Part shown: in pieces, positions 1 to 7,832 of the stretch
Numbering within the stretch: the stretch's first letter is position 1
How the letters are laid out: every line of letters begins with the position of its first letter
Source: Actinomycetes bacterium
GTDB taxonomy: Bacteria; Actinomycetota; Actinomycetes; Mycobacteriales; Micromonosporaceae
Assembly: GCA_021793335.1 (NCBI GenBank)
Contig: JAJYSW010000026.1
Coordinates: forward strand, 1-20,020
Direction of reading: 5' to 3'
Length of the DNA stretch: 20,020 nt
The notes under the pieces: generated by a model
Databases searched by the model: none
Seen by the model: the letters and a program-made list of their open reading frames with translations, nothing else
What the model was told of the DNA's origin: nothing
Made by a program: the position numbers and the translations under genes

Positions 1-798
1 ACCGATCATGGAGGTGTTCAGCGAGCGCATGAGCGTCTCGTTGATCGCGTCGTTGACAGCCTCGGCGTACGTCTTCCGGCGTGTCTGGAGCAGGTGCGCG
101 GTGTTCTCCTGGACCTTGTCGAAGACGACGACGGTGTCGTACAGCGAGTACGCCAGGACCGTCAGCATGCCGACCATGGTCGAGGGAGTGACCTCGAACC
201 CGACCAGTGAGAAGACCGCGGCGGTGAAGACCAGGTCGACGCCGAGCGCGGCGATCGCCGCGATGGCCATGCGCCGCTCGAACCGCAGCCAGAGGAATAC
301 GCCGACGAGCGCCAGGAACACCACCAGCGCGACGAGGGCCTGCTGCGAGACCGAAGCGCCCCAGGTCGCCGAGACCTGAGAGACCGAGATCTGTCCGGGA
401 TCGACGCCGGCGGCCTCGGCCATCGCGTCGCGGACGGCGCCCGATTCCTCGGTGTCGAGGACGGCGGTGCGGATGACGAAGGTCGCTTCGCCGCCGGACT
501 GGGCGACCTGGCCCGAGGAGACGTCGGCGCCGGCCTCGGCCGCGGCGTCCTCGACCTCGGTGATGCCGACGCCGCTGGAGACCGGGATGGTGTACTGGTT
601 GCCGCCCGCGAAGTCGATGCCGAGAGAGAAGCCCCTGATCAGCATGATCACGGCGCACACGAGGACGAGGATCGCCGTGATCGTGTACCAGCGGCGACGG
701 TTGGCGACGATCGGGAAGTCGGTCTCGCCGCGGTAGAGCTTGCTCCAGACCGACAGCTTCTGGGCGCCGGAGTCGGCGTTGTTCTGCTTGGTGCTCAT
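1..798 (-). CDS. secF: Protein translocase subunit SecF (3' end outside window)
   Basis: SecF is a membrane subunit of the SecDF complex, which uses the proton gradient to help pull preproteins out of the SecYEG channel. The visible 266 residues start at ATG 796-798 and run off the left edge without a stop. They show TM1 (about 37-56), the SecF signature GIDFAGG (60-66), an extracytoplasmic domain (about 70-150), TM2 (about 152-170), TM3 (about 178-200) and the conserved segment VGMLTVLAYSLYDTVVVFDK (209-228). The last visible residues (INETLMRSLNTS) match the loop before the next helix, so roughly the C-terminal quarter is missing. The start is fixed by an AAGGAG site that overlaps the secD stop codon (TAAGGAG), leaving a 9-nt gap. 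The two genes are therefore almost certainly cotranscribed and translationally coupled. Confidence 0.97.
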   Translation of the reverse strand, partial: MSTKQNNADSGAQKLSVWSKLYRGETDFPIVANRRRWYTITAILVLVCAVIMLIRGFSLGIDFAGGNQYTIPVSSGVGITEVEDAAAEAGADVSSGQVAQSGGEATFVIRTAVLDTEESGAVRDAMAEAAGVDPGQISVSQVSATWGASVSQQALVALVVFLALVGVFLWLRFERRMAIAAIAALGVDLVFTAAVFSLVGFEVTPSTMVGMLTVLAYSLYDTVVVFDKVQENTAHLLQTRRKTYAEAVNDAINETLMRSLNTSMIG

Positions 799-807
799 CG
801 GTGCTCC

Positions 808-2697
808 TTAGCCTCGCGAGGCCGTCTTGCGGAGGGCCGGGATCGCCTTGGTGTGCAGCCCGGACAAGTGGACGTTGTTCAGGACCCGGCCGCGTGCCAT
901 CCACTCCGCGAGCGGGTGGGTGAACAGGAACACCACCAGGATGTTCACCAGCGTCGACAGGCCCAGCGCGAAGGCGAACGCGCGGACCGGGCCGAGCGCC
1001 AGGAAGTACAGGACCAGCGCCGAGATGATCGAGACGGTGTTGGCCGACAGGATCGTGCGTCGGGTCCGGATCCAGGCTCGGGGCACGGCCGACCGGGCGG
1101 ACCGGCCGTCGCGCATCTCCTCCTTGATCCGCTCGAAATAGACGACGAAGGAGTCTGCGGTGATGCCGATGGAGACCACGAATCCGGCGACGCCCGCGAG
1201 GGTGAGGGTCAGACCGATCTGGGTTCCCAGCAGCGCCACCGTCGGGTACAGGACCATGGTGGCGACGGCGAGGCTGCCCAGGACCACGAAGCCGAGCACC
1301 CGGTAGTAGGCGATGCAGTACAGGAACACCAGTGCCAGGCCGACGGCCATGGCCAGCAGGCCCGCTTCGAGCTGCTCGACACCGAGGGTCGCGGTGACCT
1401 CGTTGAGGGTCTCGACGACGAACGTCGTGGGCAGCGAACCGAAGTTCAGCTGGTCGGCCAGCTGGTTGGCCTCGGCGGCGCTGAAGCCGCCGGAGATCTG
1501 GGTGGAGTTGGTCGACGCCTCGCGGATGTTCGGCGCGCTCACCACCTCGTTGTCCAAGACGATGGCGACCTGCTGGCCGACGTGCTCGGAGGTGAGGGCG
1601 CCCCATTTCTTGGAGCCCTCGCTGGTGAACTGCACGTTGACGACGAACTCGTTGAGGTTGGCCTGGTCGGTGCCGACGTCGGCCTGGGAGACGTCGGAGC
1701 CGAGCACCGTGGAGGGCGCGAGCAGGTACTTATTGGAGAACGTCAGGTCGGGCTGCTCTGCGGAGACCGGTTCGGGCGCGGAGCATGCGACCACTTCGAT
1801 ATCGGGTTGCTGGACCGAGCCGGGCGGGCGGTTGTCGAGCTGCTCGCAGGTGATCGAGGGGACGAAGAACTGCACATTGGCGGGCAGGAGGCCGACCGCC
1901 TCGGGCGCGAGATCGCCGAACGGTTCGAGGAGCGCGACGGAGGCGTCGTCGGAGGGGGGAGCGTTCAGGCTCTGGGCGAGCTCGGCGGCCTCCTCGCCGA
2001 CTTCGGCCCACACATCGTCGAGGGTGGTGCTCTCGTCGGCGGTGGCGACCTGGGGGGAACCGGTGACGTCCTCGGCGTCGTCATCGGTGTTCGCTTCGGT
2101 GTCGTCCGTGTCGGCGGGTTCCTCCTCGGCGTCCGCCGCGTCCTCCTCGGCGTTCTCGTCCTCGGGGGCCGCGCCTTCGGTGGCCTCCGCTTCGGGAGCG
2201 TCGTCGCCCGCGGCGTCCTCCTCGGCCGCCGCCATCTGGTCTTCCAGCGCCGAATAGTCGGGCGTGTAGTCGGCGACGATGCGGAAACGCAGTTCGGCGG
2301 GAGCGCCGACGTCGCGCAGCGATTCCTCATCGGTGTCGGTGCCGGCCACGTTGACCACGATGTTCTCGCTGCCCTCGACGTAGACCTCGGGCTCAGCGAC
2401 GCCGGTGGAGTTGACGCGGCTTTCGATGATCTGGCGGGCCTGGTCCATCGTCTCCGAGCTCGGCGCGGAGTCGGAGCCCTGCTGGTAGGCGGTGAGCGTC
2501 ATCGACAGCCCGCCCTGAAGGTCGAGACCGAGCTTCGGCGTCGGGAACTTCCATCCGGCGCCGGCCACTGAGGCGGCCCACAGGACGCCCAGGACGGCCA
2601 GCAGCGACAGGAAATACGGGGCGAGGGGCAGGCGCTTGCGCTGTATCTTCTTCCGTGGGCGGTCAGCGCCCGTGGTTGCACCCATGTTCGACGTCAA
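808..2697 (-). CDS. secD: Protein translocase subunit SecD
   Basis: SecD is the partner of SecF in the accessory Sec motor and carries the large extracytoplasmic P1 domain. The 629-aa product has TM1 at about 27-45, the hallmark LGLDLQGG at 56-63, the P1 domain to about 435, and a cluster of five helices from about 442 to 598. That cluster includes the SecD/SecF signature region AGFVVSIGITADSF (504-517) followed by ERIKEE (522-527). A very acidic Asp/Glu/Ala-rich insertion at about 158-211 lies inside P1, and two cysteines at 284 and 305 lie beyond it. The start is TTG 2695-2697: GAGGAAGAG sits 8 nt upstream, whereas the in-frame ATG at 2683-2685 is 20 nt from that site. It lies between yajC (210-nt gap) and secF (9-nt gap). 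Confidence 0.97.
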   Translation of the reverse strand: MTSNMGATTGADRPRKKIQRKRLPLAPYFLSLLAVLGVLWAASVAGAGWKFPTPKLGLDLQGGLSMTLTAYQQGSDSAPSSETMDQARQIIESRVNSTGVAEPEVYVEGSENIVVNVAGTDTDEESLRDVGAPAELRFRIVADYTPDYSALEDQMAAAEEDAAGDDAPEAEATEGAAPEDENAEEDAADAEEEPADTDDTEANTDDDAEDVTGSPQVATADESTTLDDVWAEVGEEAAELAQSLNAPPSDDASVALLEPFGDLAPEAVGLLPANVQFFVPSITCEQLDNRPPGSVQQPDIEVVACSAPEPVSAEQPDLTFSNKYLLAPSTVLGSDVSQADVGTDQANLNEFVVNVQFTSEGSKKWGALTSEHVGQQVAIVLDNEVVSAPNIREASTNSTQISGGFSAAEANQLADQLNFGSLPTTFVVETLNEVTATLGVEQLEAGLLAMAVGLALVFLYCIAYYRVLGFVVLGSLAVATMVLYPTVALLGTQIGLTLTLAGVAGFVVSIGITADSFVVYFERIKEEMRDGRSARSAVPRAWIRTRRTILSANTVSIISALVLYFLALGPVRAFAFALGLSTLVNILVVFLFTHPLAEWMARGRVLNNVHLSGLHTKAIPALRKTASRG

Positions 2698-2771
2698 TGG
2701 TCAGTCTCTTCCTCGATTATGCGGAGCGGGCGCGGGGAGAGCCCGATCCGACGGTGCCGGCCTCCGAGGCC

Positions 2772-2788
2772 CCGTCCGCGAGGGACGG
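2772..2788. terminator. GC hairpin between yajC and secD
   Basis: A perfect 6-bp stem CCGTCC / GGACGG closes a 5-nt loop. No T-run follows on either strand. It lies in the 210-nt yajC-secD spacer, so it could be a weak terminator, an RNA-stability element or a secD leader structure. Confidence 0.35.
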
Positions 2789-2836
2789 CCGCCGCCCGGA
2801 GGGAGTGGCCTTGCACACGTAGTGTCGGCGCGGCTC

Positions 2837-2842
2837 ATTCTA
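2837..2842 (-). promoter_or_regulatory. Candidate -10 element for secD
   Basis: On the minus strand the hexamer reads TAGAAT, a good match to the actinobacterial -10 consensus TAnnnT, about 140 nt upstream of the secD start. No convincing -35 precedes it. If used, the secD leader would contain the hairpin at 2772-2788. Weak, by inspection only. Confidence 0.25.
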
Positions 2843-2907
2843 GACGGCCTCGTTCGACGGCTTTGTCCGGCCTGACGGTGCGCTGCGGCCTGTGCGGGGC
2901 GGGGCCG

Positions 2908-3348
2908 CTAGTACTCCTTGCGGTCGGGCTTGCCGCTGTGCTTGCCGTCGCCCTCGTCGGAGGAGCGCAGCCGCTCCAGGTCCTCGTCGGTGAGCGTGGC
3001 CTCTTCCTCGTCGATGGCCGCCTCCTCGGAGGGGGCCTCGTCCTCGGCGCTCAGGACCCGGGCGACGGCCTGGCGGGCGAACACCAGGAAGACATCATCG
3101 GACGCCTCCAGGGTCACGGTCTCCTCGTCGGAGTCCACGACGGTGCCGTACAGGCCGCCGATGGTCATGATGCGGGCTCCGGCCTCGACCTGGTTCTGCA
3201 TGTTCTGCTGCTCGCGCTGGCGTCGCTTCTGTGGCCGGATCATGACGAAGTACATCAGTACGATGAATCCGACGATCATGACCAGGAAGAGCATGTTGCT
3301 GCCTCCTGCGGCGTCATCCTGCGCGAGAACGTCTACAGCTGAGAGCAC
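2908..3348 (-). CDS. yajC: Preprotein translocase accessory subunit YajC
   Basis: YajC is a small single-pass protein that joins the SecDF-YajC complex in the cytoplasmic membrane. The 146-aa product has a short N-terminal extracytoplasmic tail, one helix at 19-37, and directly after it the family signature RPQKRRQREQQ (38-48). The conserved soluble domain follows (about 50-98, including a TIGGLYGTVV core). The C-terminal tail beyond residue 100 is acidic and then basic, low in complexity and probably disordered. The start is GTG 3346-3348, with GAAAGG about 8 nt upstream. The gene lies downstream of ruvB (145-nt gap with two hairpins) and upstream of secD. Its size is typical of actinobacterial YajC with a charged tail. 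Confidence 0.95.
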   Translation of the reverse strand: MLSAVDVLAQDDAAGGSNMLFLVMIVGFIVLMYFVMIRPQKRRQREQQNMQNQVEAGARIMTIGGLYGTVVDSDEETVTLEASDDVFLVFARQAVARVLSAEDEAPSEEAAIDEEEATLTDEDLERLRSSDEGDGKHSGKPDRKEY

Positions 3349-3442
3349 GGCGGTGCCTTTCGTCGTTGGTGGTCATTGGAGACGTGGGCGGAGTCTATCT
3401 CGCATGTCCGGGCGCCCGGTTCGCGCCGCCCGCGCCCGATCG

Positions 3443-3477
3443 TCCCGTCCGTGCGGGACGGGAGGAGCGGAGCTCCT
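3443..3477. terminator. Tandem hairpins between ruvB and yajC
   Basis: Two adjacent perfect inverted repeats are present. TCCCGTCC / GGACGGGA (8 bp, 5-nt loop) covers 3443-3463, and AGGAGC / GCTCCT (6 bp, 3-nt loop) covers 3463-3477. They begin 17 nt after the ruvB stop on the minus strand. No U-tract follows. They are likely a terminator or RNA-end-protecting structure separating ruvCAB from yajC-secDF. Confidence 0.5.
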
Positions 3478-3493
3478 GCTTGCAACTACCACA

Positions 3494-4561
3494 CTACGCG
3501 CCGCCGGCCCCGAACAGCCCCTCGGTCGCCGGCGGAGCCAGCCCGAGATGCCGCCAGCCGGCGGCAGTGGCCACGCGCCCGCGGGGCGTGCGGGCCAGGA
3601 GGCCGGCCCGGACGAGATAGGGCTCGCTGACCTCCTCGACGGTGTCGGACTGCTCCCCCACGGCCACGGCCAGGGTCGTCAGCCCGACCGGACCGCCGCC
3701 GAACGTCTTGACCAGGGCGCCCAGGACGGCCCGGTCGAGGCGGTCGAGGCCGATCTCGTCGACGTCGTAGAGCGCGAGCGCCTCGGAGGCGACCGGCTCG
3801 GTGATGGTGCCGTCGGCGCGGACTTGCGCGAAGTCACGGACGCGGCGCAGCAGCCGGTTGGCGATGCGGGGCGTGCCCCGCGACCGCGAGGCGATCTCGG
3901 CGGCGCCCTCGTCGTCGATCGCGACGCCGAGGATGCCGGCCGAGCGCTTCACGATGGCTTCGAGTTCGGCGTCGTCGTAGAATTCGAGCTGGCCGAGGAA
4001 TCCGAAGCGGTCGCGCAGCGGGCCGGTGAGGAGGCCCGCGCGGGTAGTGGCCCCGACCAGCGTGAACGGTTCGAGTTCGAGCGGGATGGCGGTGGCCCCG
4101 GGCCCCTTGCCGACGATGACGTCGACGCGGTAGTCCTCCATGGCGGTGTAGAGGAGTTCTTCGGCGGGGCGGGCCATGCGGTGGATCTCGTCGATGAAGA
4201 GCACCTCGCCGGTGGCGAGGCCGGTGAGGATCGCTGCGAGGTCGCCGGAGCGCTCGATGGCTGGCCCGGAGGTCTGGCGCAGTCCCACGCCCAGTTCGGC
4301 GGCGACGATCATCGCGAGGGTGGTCTTGCCGAGGCCGGGCGGGCCGGACAGCAGCAGGTGGTCCGGAGCGGTGCCGCGACGCCGGGCTCCTTCGAGGAGC
4401 AGGCCGATCTGTTCGCGGACGCGGGTCTGCCCGATGACGTCGTCGAGTTTGCCGGGGCGGATGCCGGCCTCGGCGACGCGGTCGAGCTCGGTGGCCTCGG
4501 CGGCGGTGAGGGCGGCGTCCCACTCCGCGGCGGTGAATTCGGGTTCGTCCATTTCTTCCAC
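3494..4561 (-). CDS. ruvB: Holliday junction branch-migration DNA helicase RuvB
   Basis: RuvB is the AAA+ motor that, as hexamers bound to RuvA, drives branch migration of Holliday junctions. The 355-aa protein has all the expected parts: Walker A GPPGLGKT (73-80), Walker B LFIDEIH (121-127), the sensor region ATTRAG (171-176), the RDRFG box (183-187) and a C-terminal winged helix (about 267-335) that includes PYLVRAGLLARTPRGR. Its length is normal. The GTG start at 4559-4561 lies 3 nt after the ruvA stop. An in-frame ATG three codons later (4550-4552) is a possible alternative. Tight spacing with ruvA and ruvC indicates one operon. Confidence 0.98.
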   Translation of the reverse strand: MEEMDEPEFTAAEWDAALTAAEATELDRVAEAGIRPGKLDDVIGQTRVREQIGLLLEGARRRGTAPDHLLLSGPPGLGKTTLAMIVAAELGVGLRQTSGPAIERSGDLAAILTGLATGEVLFIDEIHRMARPAEELLYTAMEDYRVDVIVGKGPGATAIPLELEPFTLVGATTRAGLLTGPLRDRFGFLGQLEFYDDAELEAIVKRSAGILGVAIDDEGAAEIASRSRGTPRIANRLLRRVRDFAQVRADGTITEPVASEALALYDVDEIGLDRLDRAVLGALVKTFGGGPVGLTTLAVAVGEQSDTVEEVSEPYLVRAGLLARTPRGRVATAAGWRHLGLAPPATEGLFGAGGA

Positions 4562-4564
4562 GGC

Positions 4565-5161
4565 CTATCGCTTCCCGAGCAGTCGGATGGCTTGCTTCAA
4601 CAGCGTGGGCACGTCCGCGCCGTCGACGCCGTCGGCGTCGAGCTTCTCGATGGCAGTGTCGGCGTCCTTGGCCGACCAGCCGAGCGCCTGCAGGCCCTGG
4701 CTCACCTGGGTGCGCCAGCCACCGGGACGAGCGCCGGCCGGGCGGGGTTGGGTGGTGTCGATCGGACCGATCTTGTCGGCCAGGTCGAGGACGATCCGCT
4801 CGGCGCTCTTCTTGCCGACGCCGGGAATCCGCGAGAGCGTGGCGGTATCGCCGGTGGCGATGGCGTGGCGGATGACGTCGGGCCGCAGGGTCTCGACGGC
4901 GTCGCGGGCGATGCGCGGGCCGATCTTCTGTGCGGTCTGGAGCAGTTCGAACAGGTCCCGTTCGGCGGGACTGTTGAAGCCGAACAAGGTGATCGAGTCC
5001 TCACGGACGCTTGTGGAGACGTGGAGGACGACCTGGGAGCCGACTCTCAGGTTGGCGAGCGTGCTCGCTCCGGCGTGCACGGCGTACCCGACGCCGCCCA
5101 CGTCGATGACGGCGTACGTCTCCCCTACGGCGGCGACCGATCCGGTGAGTTGCGCGATCAT
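4565..5161 (-). CDS. ruvA: Holliday junction branch-migration protein RuvA
   Basis: RuvA tetramers bind the four-way junction and load RuvB. The 198-aa product has the N-terminal OB-fold domain (1-63), two helix-hairpin-helix motifs (about 73-85, QKIGPRIA, and 109-123, RIPGVGKKSAERI), and the flexible link and C-terminal RuvB-binding domain (about 150-198). The frame is open further upstream, but the start is set by a perfect AAGGAGGT about 7 nt before ATG 5159-5161 and by agreement with the family N-terminus MIAxLxG. That ATG overlaps the ruvC stop as ATGA, so the two are translationally coupled. The first HhH reads TAQKIG where many homologues have VSGVG, a mild variation. Confidence 0.97.
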   Translation of the reverse strand: MIAQLTGSVAAVGETYAVIDVGGVGYAVHAGASTLANLRVGSQVVLHVSTSVREDSITLFGFNSPAERDLFELLQTAQKIGPRIARDAVETLRPDVIRHAIATGDTATLSRIPGVGKKSAERIVLDLADKIGPIDTTQPRPAGARPGGWRTQVSQGLQALGWSAKDADTAIEKLDADGVDGADVPTLLKQAIRLLGKR

Positions 5162-5694
5162 CGCGGCCACCTCCTTCCCGGCGATGTCGGTGCGGCTTTC
5201 GCGGCGGCGATCTTGGCTTTCATGCCGCCGCGCCAAAGGTGGCAGACGGCGATGGCCAGGGCATCGGCGGCGTCGGCGGGCCTGGGCGGATCGGTCAGCC
5301 GCAGCACTCTGGTGACCATGGCGGTCACCTGCCGCTTATCGGCGGAGCCGTTGCCGCAGACGGCGGCCTTGGCCTCGGAGGGGGTGTACGTCGCGGTGGG
5401 CAGCCCGGCCCGGGCGGCGGCCAGGAGGGCGATGCCAGAGGCCTGCGCGGTGCCGATGACGCTGGCCACGTTGTGCTGGCTGAAGACTCGTTCGACGGCG
5501 ACGGACTCGGGGCGATGCGCCTCGATGTGGCCTCGCAGTCCTTCATCGAGTGCGAGGAGCCGTTCGGCCAGGGGGGCTTCGGGATCGGTGCGGACTATGT
5601 CGACCGCGATCATCCTGCCGGGTGCTCCGGGCCGTCCTTCGACGACGCCGACGCCGCAGCGGGTCAGGCCCGGGTCGATCCCCATGACGCGCAC
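5158..5694 (-). CDS. ruvC: Crossover junction endodeoxyribonuclease RuvC
   Basis: RuvC is the Mg-dependent resolvase that nicks Holliday junctions symmetrically. The 178-aa protein has the four acidic catalytic residues at the expected positions: D7 (GIDPG), E68 (VAVERVF), D141 and D144 (PADAADAL). It also has the conserved FSQHN (71-75) and TPSEAK (104-109). The start is GTG 5692-5694, with GGAGG 5 nt upstream. The first ATG, three codons later, would clip the conserved first strand. It is the first gene of ruvCAB. In many actinobacteria yebC lies directly upstream, but here a 3-kb block intervenes and the upstream neighbour is divergent. Confidence 0.97.
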   Translation of the reverse strand: MRVMGIDPGLTRCGVGVVEGRPGAPGRMIAVDIVRTDPEAPLAERLLALDEGLRGHIEAHRPESVAVERVFSQHNVASVIGTAQASGIALLAAARAGLPTATYTPSEAKAAVCGNGSADKRQVTAMVTRVLRLTDPPRPADAADALAIAVCHLWRGGMKAKIAAAKAAPTSPGRRWPR

Positions 5695-5721
5695 TCGTTC
5701 CTCCGTTCGCTCGTTCGCGTC

Positions 5722-5727
5722 AGCTTA
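5722..5727 (-). promoter_or_regulatory. Candidate -10 element of the ruvCAB operon
   Basis: TAAGCT on the minus strand fits TAnnnT and would place the transcript start near 5715, giving a leader of about 20 nt that carries the GGAGG of ruvC. No clear -35 is visible. The location in a divergent intergenic region supports a promoter here. Confidence 0.35.
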
Positions 5728-5886
5728 TCCGGGAGGGGTGACAGGTGTGTTCCGAGACGCCCGTGGCCTGGCCCATAAACCACTTGCCGTGCGGCTAGTC
5801 GCGGGGTTACCGTCATGGTAGCGGGGATGTCGATGATCTCGCCCCCACGCCCCATTCCTGATTCTTTCCAAGACGTTCTTTGTGAG

Positions 5887-7140
5887 ATGCCTGTGTCTGC
5901 CGCTGCGTTCAATCCGACCGCCGCTCACGACGGCTATCCCCGCCGTTTCATCGCGATGATGGTGTTCGTGCTCGGCACGCTCGCCGCCACCGCGCCGCTC
6001 GCCACCGACCTCTACCTCCCGGCCTTCCCCAACATGGCCGAGGCTCTCGGCTCGACCGAGAAGCACATCCAGCTCACACTGACCTCCATGATGGTCGGTC
6101 TGGCCATCGGGCAGGCCGTCATCGGGCCGCTCTCGGACCGCTTCGGACGGCGCGTCCCCCTCTTGATCGGTATGGGGGCCTTCACCTTGACCGCGCTGGC
6201 CTGCGCGGTGGCCACCACCGCGGACCAGCTGATCGTCATCCGCTTCCTCCAGGGGCTGAGCGGCGCGGCGGGCATGGTGATCTCACGGGCGGTGATCCGC
6301 GACCACTTCGTCGGCGACGATATGACCCGTTTCACCGCGAAAATGATGTTCATCACGATGCTCGCGCCGATGCTGGGCCCGATCATCGGAGCGCAGCTCA
6401 TCATCGTGGCGCCCTGGCCGATCGTGTTCGTGTTCATGGCGATCATGGCCGCGATGGCGATGGGCCTGGTGTGGCGCTACCTGCCCGAGAGCCTGCCGGC
6501 CGAACGGCGGCAGGCCCCCAGCGGCCGCGAATTCGCCCTCACGCTGGGAAGGCTGGTCCGCGATCCGCGCTTCATCGCACCGACCCTGGTGGTGTGCCTG
6601 AACTTCTCGATGCTGTTCACCTACGTGTCGACCTTCAGCTTCATCTCCCAGAACGAGATGGGCGCCTCCGCCGGAATGTACTCGGCGGTCTTCGGGATCG
6701 GCACGCTCGCGCTCCTGGTGGGCAACCAGGTCAACATGGTGCTGATCAGACGCGTCGAGTCCAATGGCCGCATGGTGCTCGGCCTGGTGGTCGCCATGAC
6801 CGGGGTCGCCTGGATCGCGGGGGTGCAGCTGCTCGGGGTCGACAACCTGGTGAGCGTGACGATCGGCATCGGCGTGATGATGTTCGGTTGCGGCGTGATC
6901 TTCCCGAACGCGGGCGCCGCGGCGATGTCCTCGCAGCGGCCGCAGGTCGCCGGGACCGCCTCGGCGTTCATGGGCAGTCTCCAGATGGCCGCGGGCGGCG
7001 CGCTGCCGGCCCTGGCGACGCTGGGCGGCGTCAGCCTCACGAACATGACCGTGGGCATCGTCGTCTACGGCCTGGGCACCACGACCGCGGTCCTGGCCAC
7101 GATCCGCATCTACCGCAAGCGGCCGCTCGCCGCCGTTTGA
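5887..7140 (+). CDS. MFS drug exporter, Bcr/CflA type
   Basis: This is a 12-helix major facilitator proton antiporter of the DHA1 Bcr/CflA group, which exports drugs such as bicyclomycin, chloramphenicol or sulfonamides. The substrate cannot be told from sequence. With this start the protein is 417 aa. TM1 begins at about residue 21 and is followed by DLYLPAFP (41-48), a Bcr/CflA hallmark. MFS motif A, GPLSDRFGRR, lies at 80-89 between TM2 and TM3. The frame is open back to ATG 5815 (441 aa) and also has ATGs at 5827 and 5833. I prefer 5887 because codons 5833-5886 (att, cct, gat, tct, caa, gtt, ctt, tgt) lack the G/C-ending bias of the gene body, though 5887 has no good ribosome site. It is divergent from ruvC. 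Confidence 0.9.
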   Translation: MPVSAAAFNPTAAHDGYPRRFIAMMVFVLGTLAATAPLATDLYLPAFPNMAEALGSTEKHIQLTLTSMMVGLAIGQAVIGPLSDRFGRRVPLLIGMGAFTLTALACAVATTADQLIVIRFLQGLSGAAGMVISRAVIRDHFVGDDMTRFTAKMMFITMLAPMLGPIIGAQLIIVAPWPIVFVFMAIMAAMAMGLVWRYLPESLPAERRQAPSGREFALTLGRLVRDPRFIAPTLVVCLNFSMLFTYVSTFSFISQNEMGASAGMYSAVFGIGTLALLVGNQVNMVLIRRVESNGRMVLGLVVAMTGVAWIAGVQLLGVDNLVSVTIGIGVMMFGCGVIFPNAGAAAMSSQRPQVAGTASAFMGSLQMAAGGALPALATLGGVSLTNMTVGIVVYGLGTTTAVLATIRIYRKRPLAAV

Positions 7141-7167
7141 CGGGGCCGTTTAACCCGGACGGCCCCG
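7141..7167 (+). terminator. Hairpin after the MFS gene
   Basis: Perfect 9-bp arms CGGGGCCGT (7141-7149) and ACGGCCCCG (7159-7167) around a 9-nt loop begin immediately after the MFS stop codon. No T-run follows. It probably ends or attenuates MFS transcription 14 nt before the phosphoribosyltransferase start. Confidence 0.55.
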
Positions 7168-7181
7168 GGCACCTCCACGAC

Positions 7182-7832
7182 ATGACCAACCAGGTCTTCC
7201 GTGACCGGAGCGACGCCGGCCATGCGCTGGCCGCCCTGCTCGACCACTACCGGGGCCGTGCCGACACGCTGGTCCTCGCCTTGCCGCGCGGCGGGGTCCC
7301 GGTGGCCTACGAGGTGGCACGGGCGATCAGGGCCCCGTTGGACGTGTTCACCGTCCGCAAGCTCGGCGTCCCCGGGCACGAGGAGCTGGCGATGGGCGCC
7401 ATCGCCAGCGGCGGCGTCACCGTCCTCAACGAGGAGGTGGTGCGCCTCAGCGGCGTCGACCGGGCGACGGTCGCCCGGGTCGCCGAACACGAGTCCGCCG
7501 AGTTGCATCGGCGCGAGCGGGCCTACCGGGGCGACCGGCCCGTACTCGAACTGTCGGGCAAGGCGGTGCTGATCGTCGACGACGGCCTGGCCACCGGCTC
7601 GACGATGCGGGCCGCGATCCGGGCGGTGCGCCGTCTGGGGCCCGCGAGCATCGTCGCCGCCGTGCCCACCGGGGCGGCGTCGACGTGCCGGGAACTCGCC
7701 GCCATGGTCGAGGAGATGGTGTGCGCGACGAACCCCGAACCGTTCGGCGCGGTCGGCCAGTCCTATCGGGAGTTCGGTCAGACGACCGATGACGAGGTCC
7801 GAGCACTACTCGACGAGCGCCGCGCGGCCTGA
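7182..7832 (+). CDS. Predicted phosphoribosyltransferase (type I fold)
   Basis: This 216-aa protein belongs to the COG1926-like predicted phosphoribosyltransferases, whose substrates are largely unknown. It has an N-terminal FRDRSDAGHALAALL segment, the loop LALPRGGVPVAYEVA (32-46) and the PRPP-binding signature VLIVDDGLATGST (129-141) with its paired aspartates and GST. The frame is open far upstream inside the MFS gene, but homologues start with an FxDRxxAG segment. I therefore take ATG 7182, although no Shine-Dalgarno sequence precedes it. The gene lies 41 nt after the MFS gene, behind a hairpin, and converges on the alpha/beta hydrolase at 8213-8857. These two domain types are fused in one polypeptide in some mycobacteria. 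Confidence 0.88.
   Translation: MTNQVFRDRSDAGHALAALLDHYRGRADTLVLALPRGGVPVAYEVARAIRAPLDVFTVRKLGVPGHEELAMGAIASGGVTVLNEEVVRLSGVDRATVARVAEHESAELHRRERAYRGDRPVLELSGKAVLIVDDGLATGSTMRAAIRAVRRLGPASIVAAVPTGAASTCRELAAMVEEMVCATNPEPFGAVGQSYREFGQTTDDEVRALLDERRAA

Noticed and set aside
5162..5236. Extension of ruvA upstream to give a 223-aa protein
   Set aside because: It would overlap ruvC by about 80 nt. A perfect AAGGAGGT and the conserved MIAQLTG start place the true start at 5161.
853..5821. Very long open frames on the plus strand opposite secD, yajC and ruvBAC (up to 967 codons)
   Set aside because: They are antisense mirrors produced by GC-rich codon bias. Their products are Gly/Arg/Asp/Val or Ser/Ala-rich with no family motifs, while the minus strand holds unmistakable genes.
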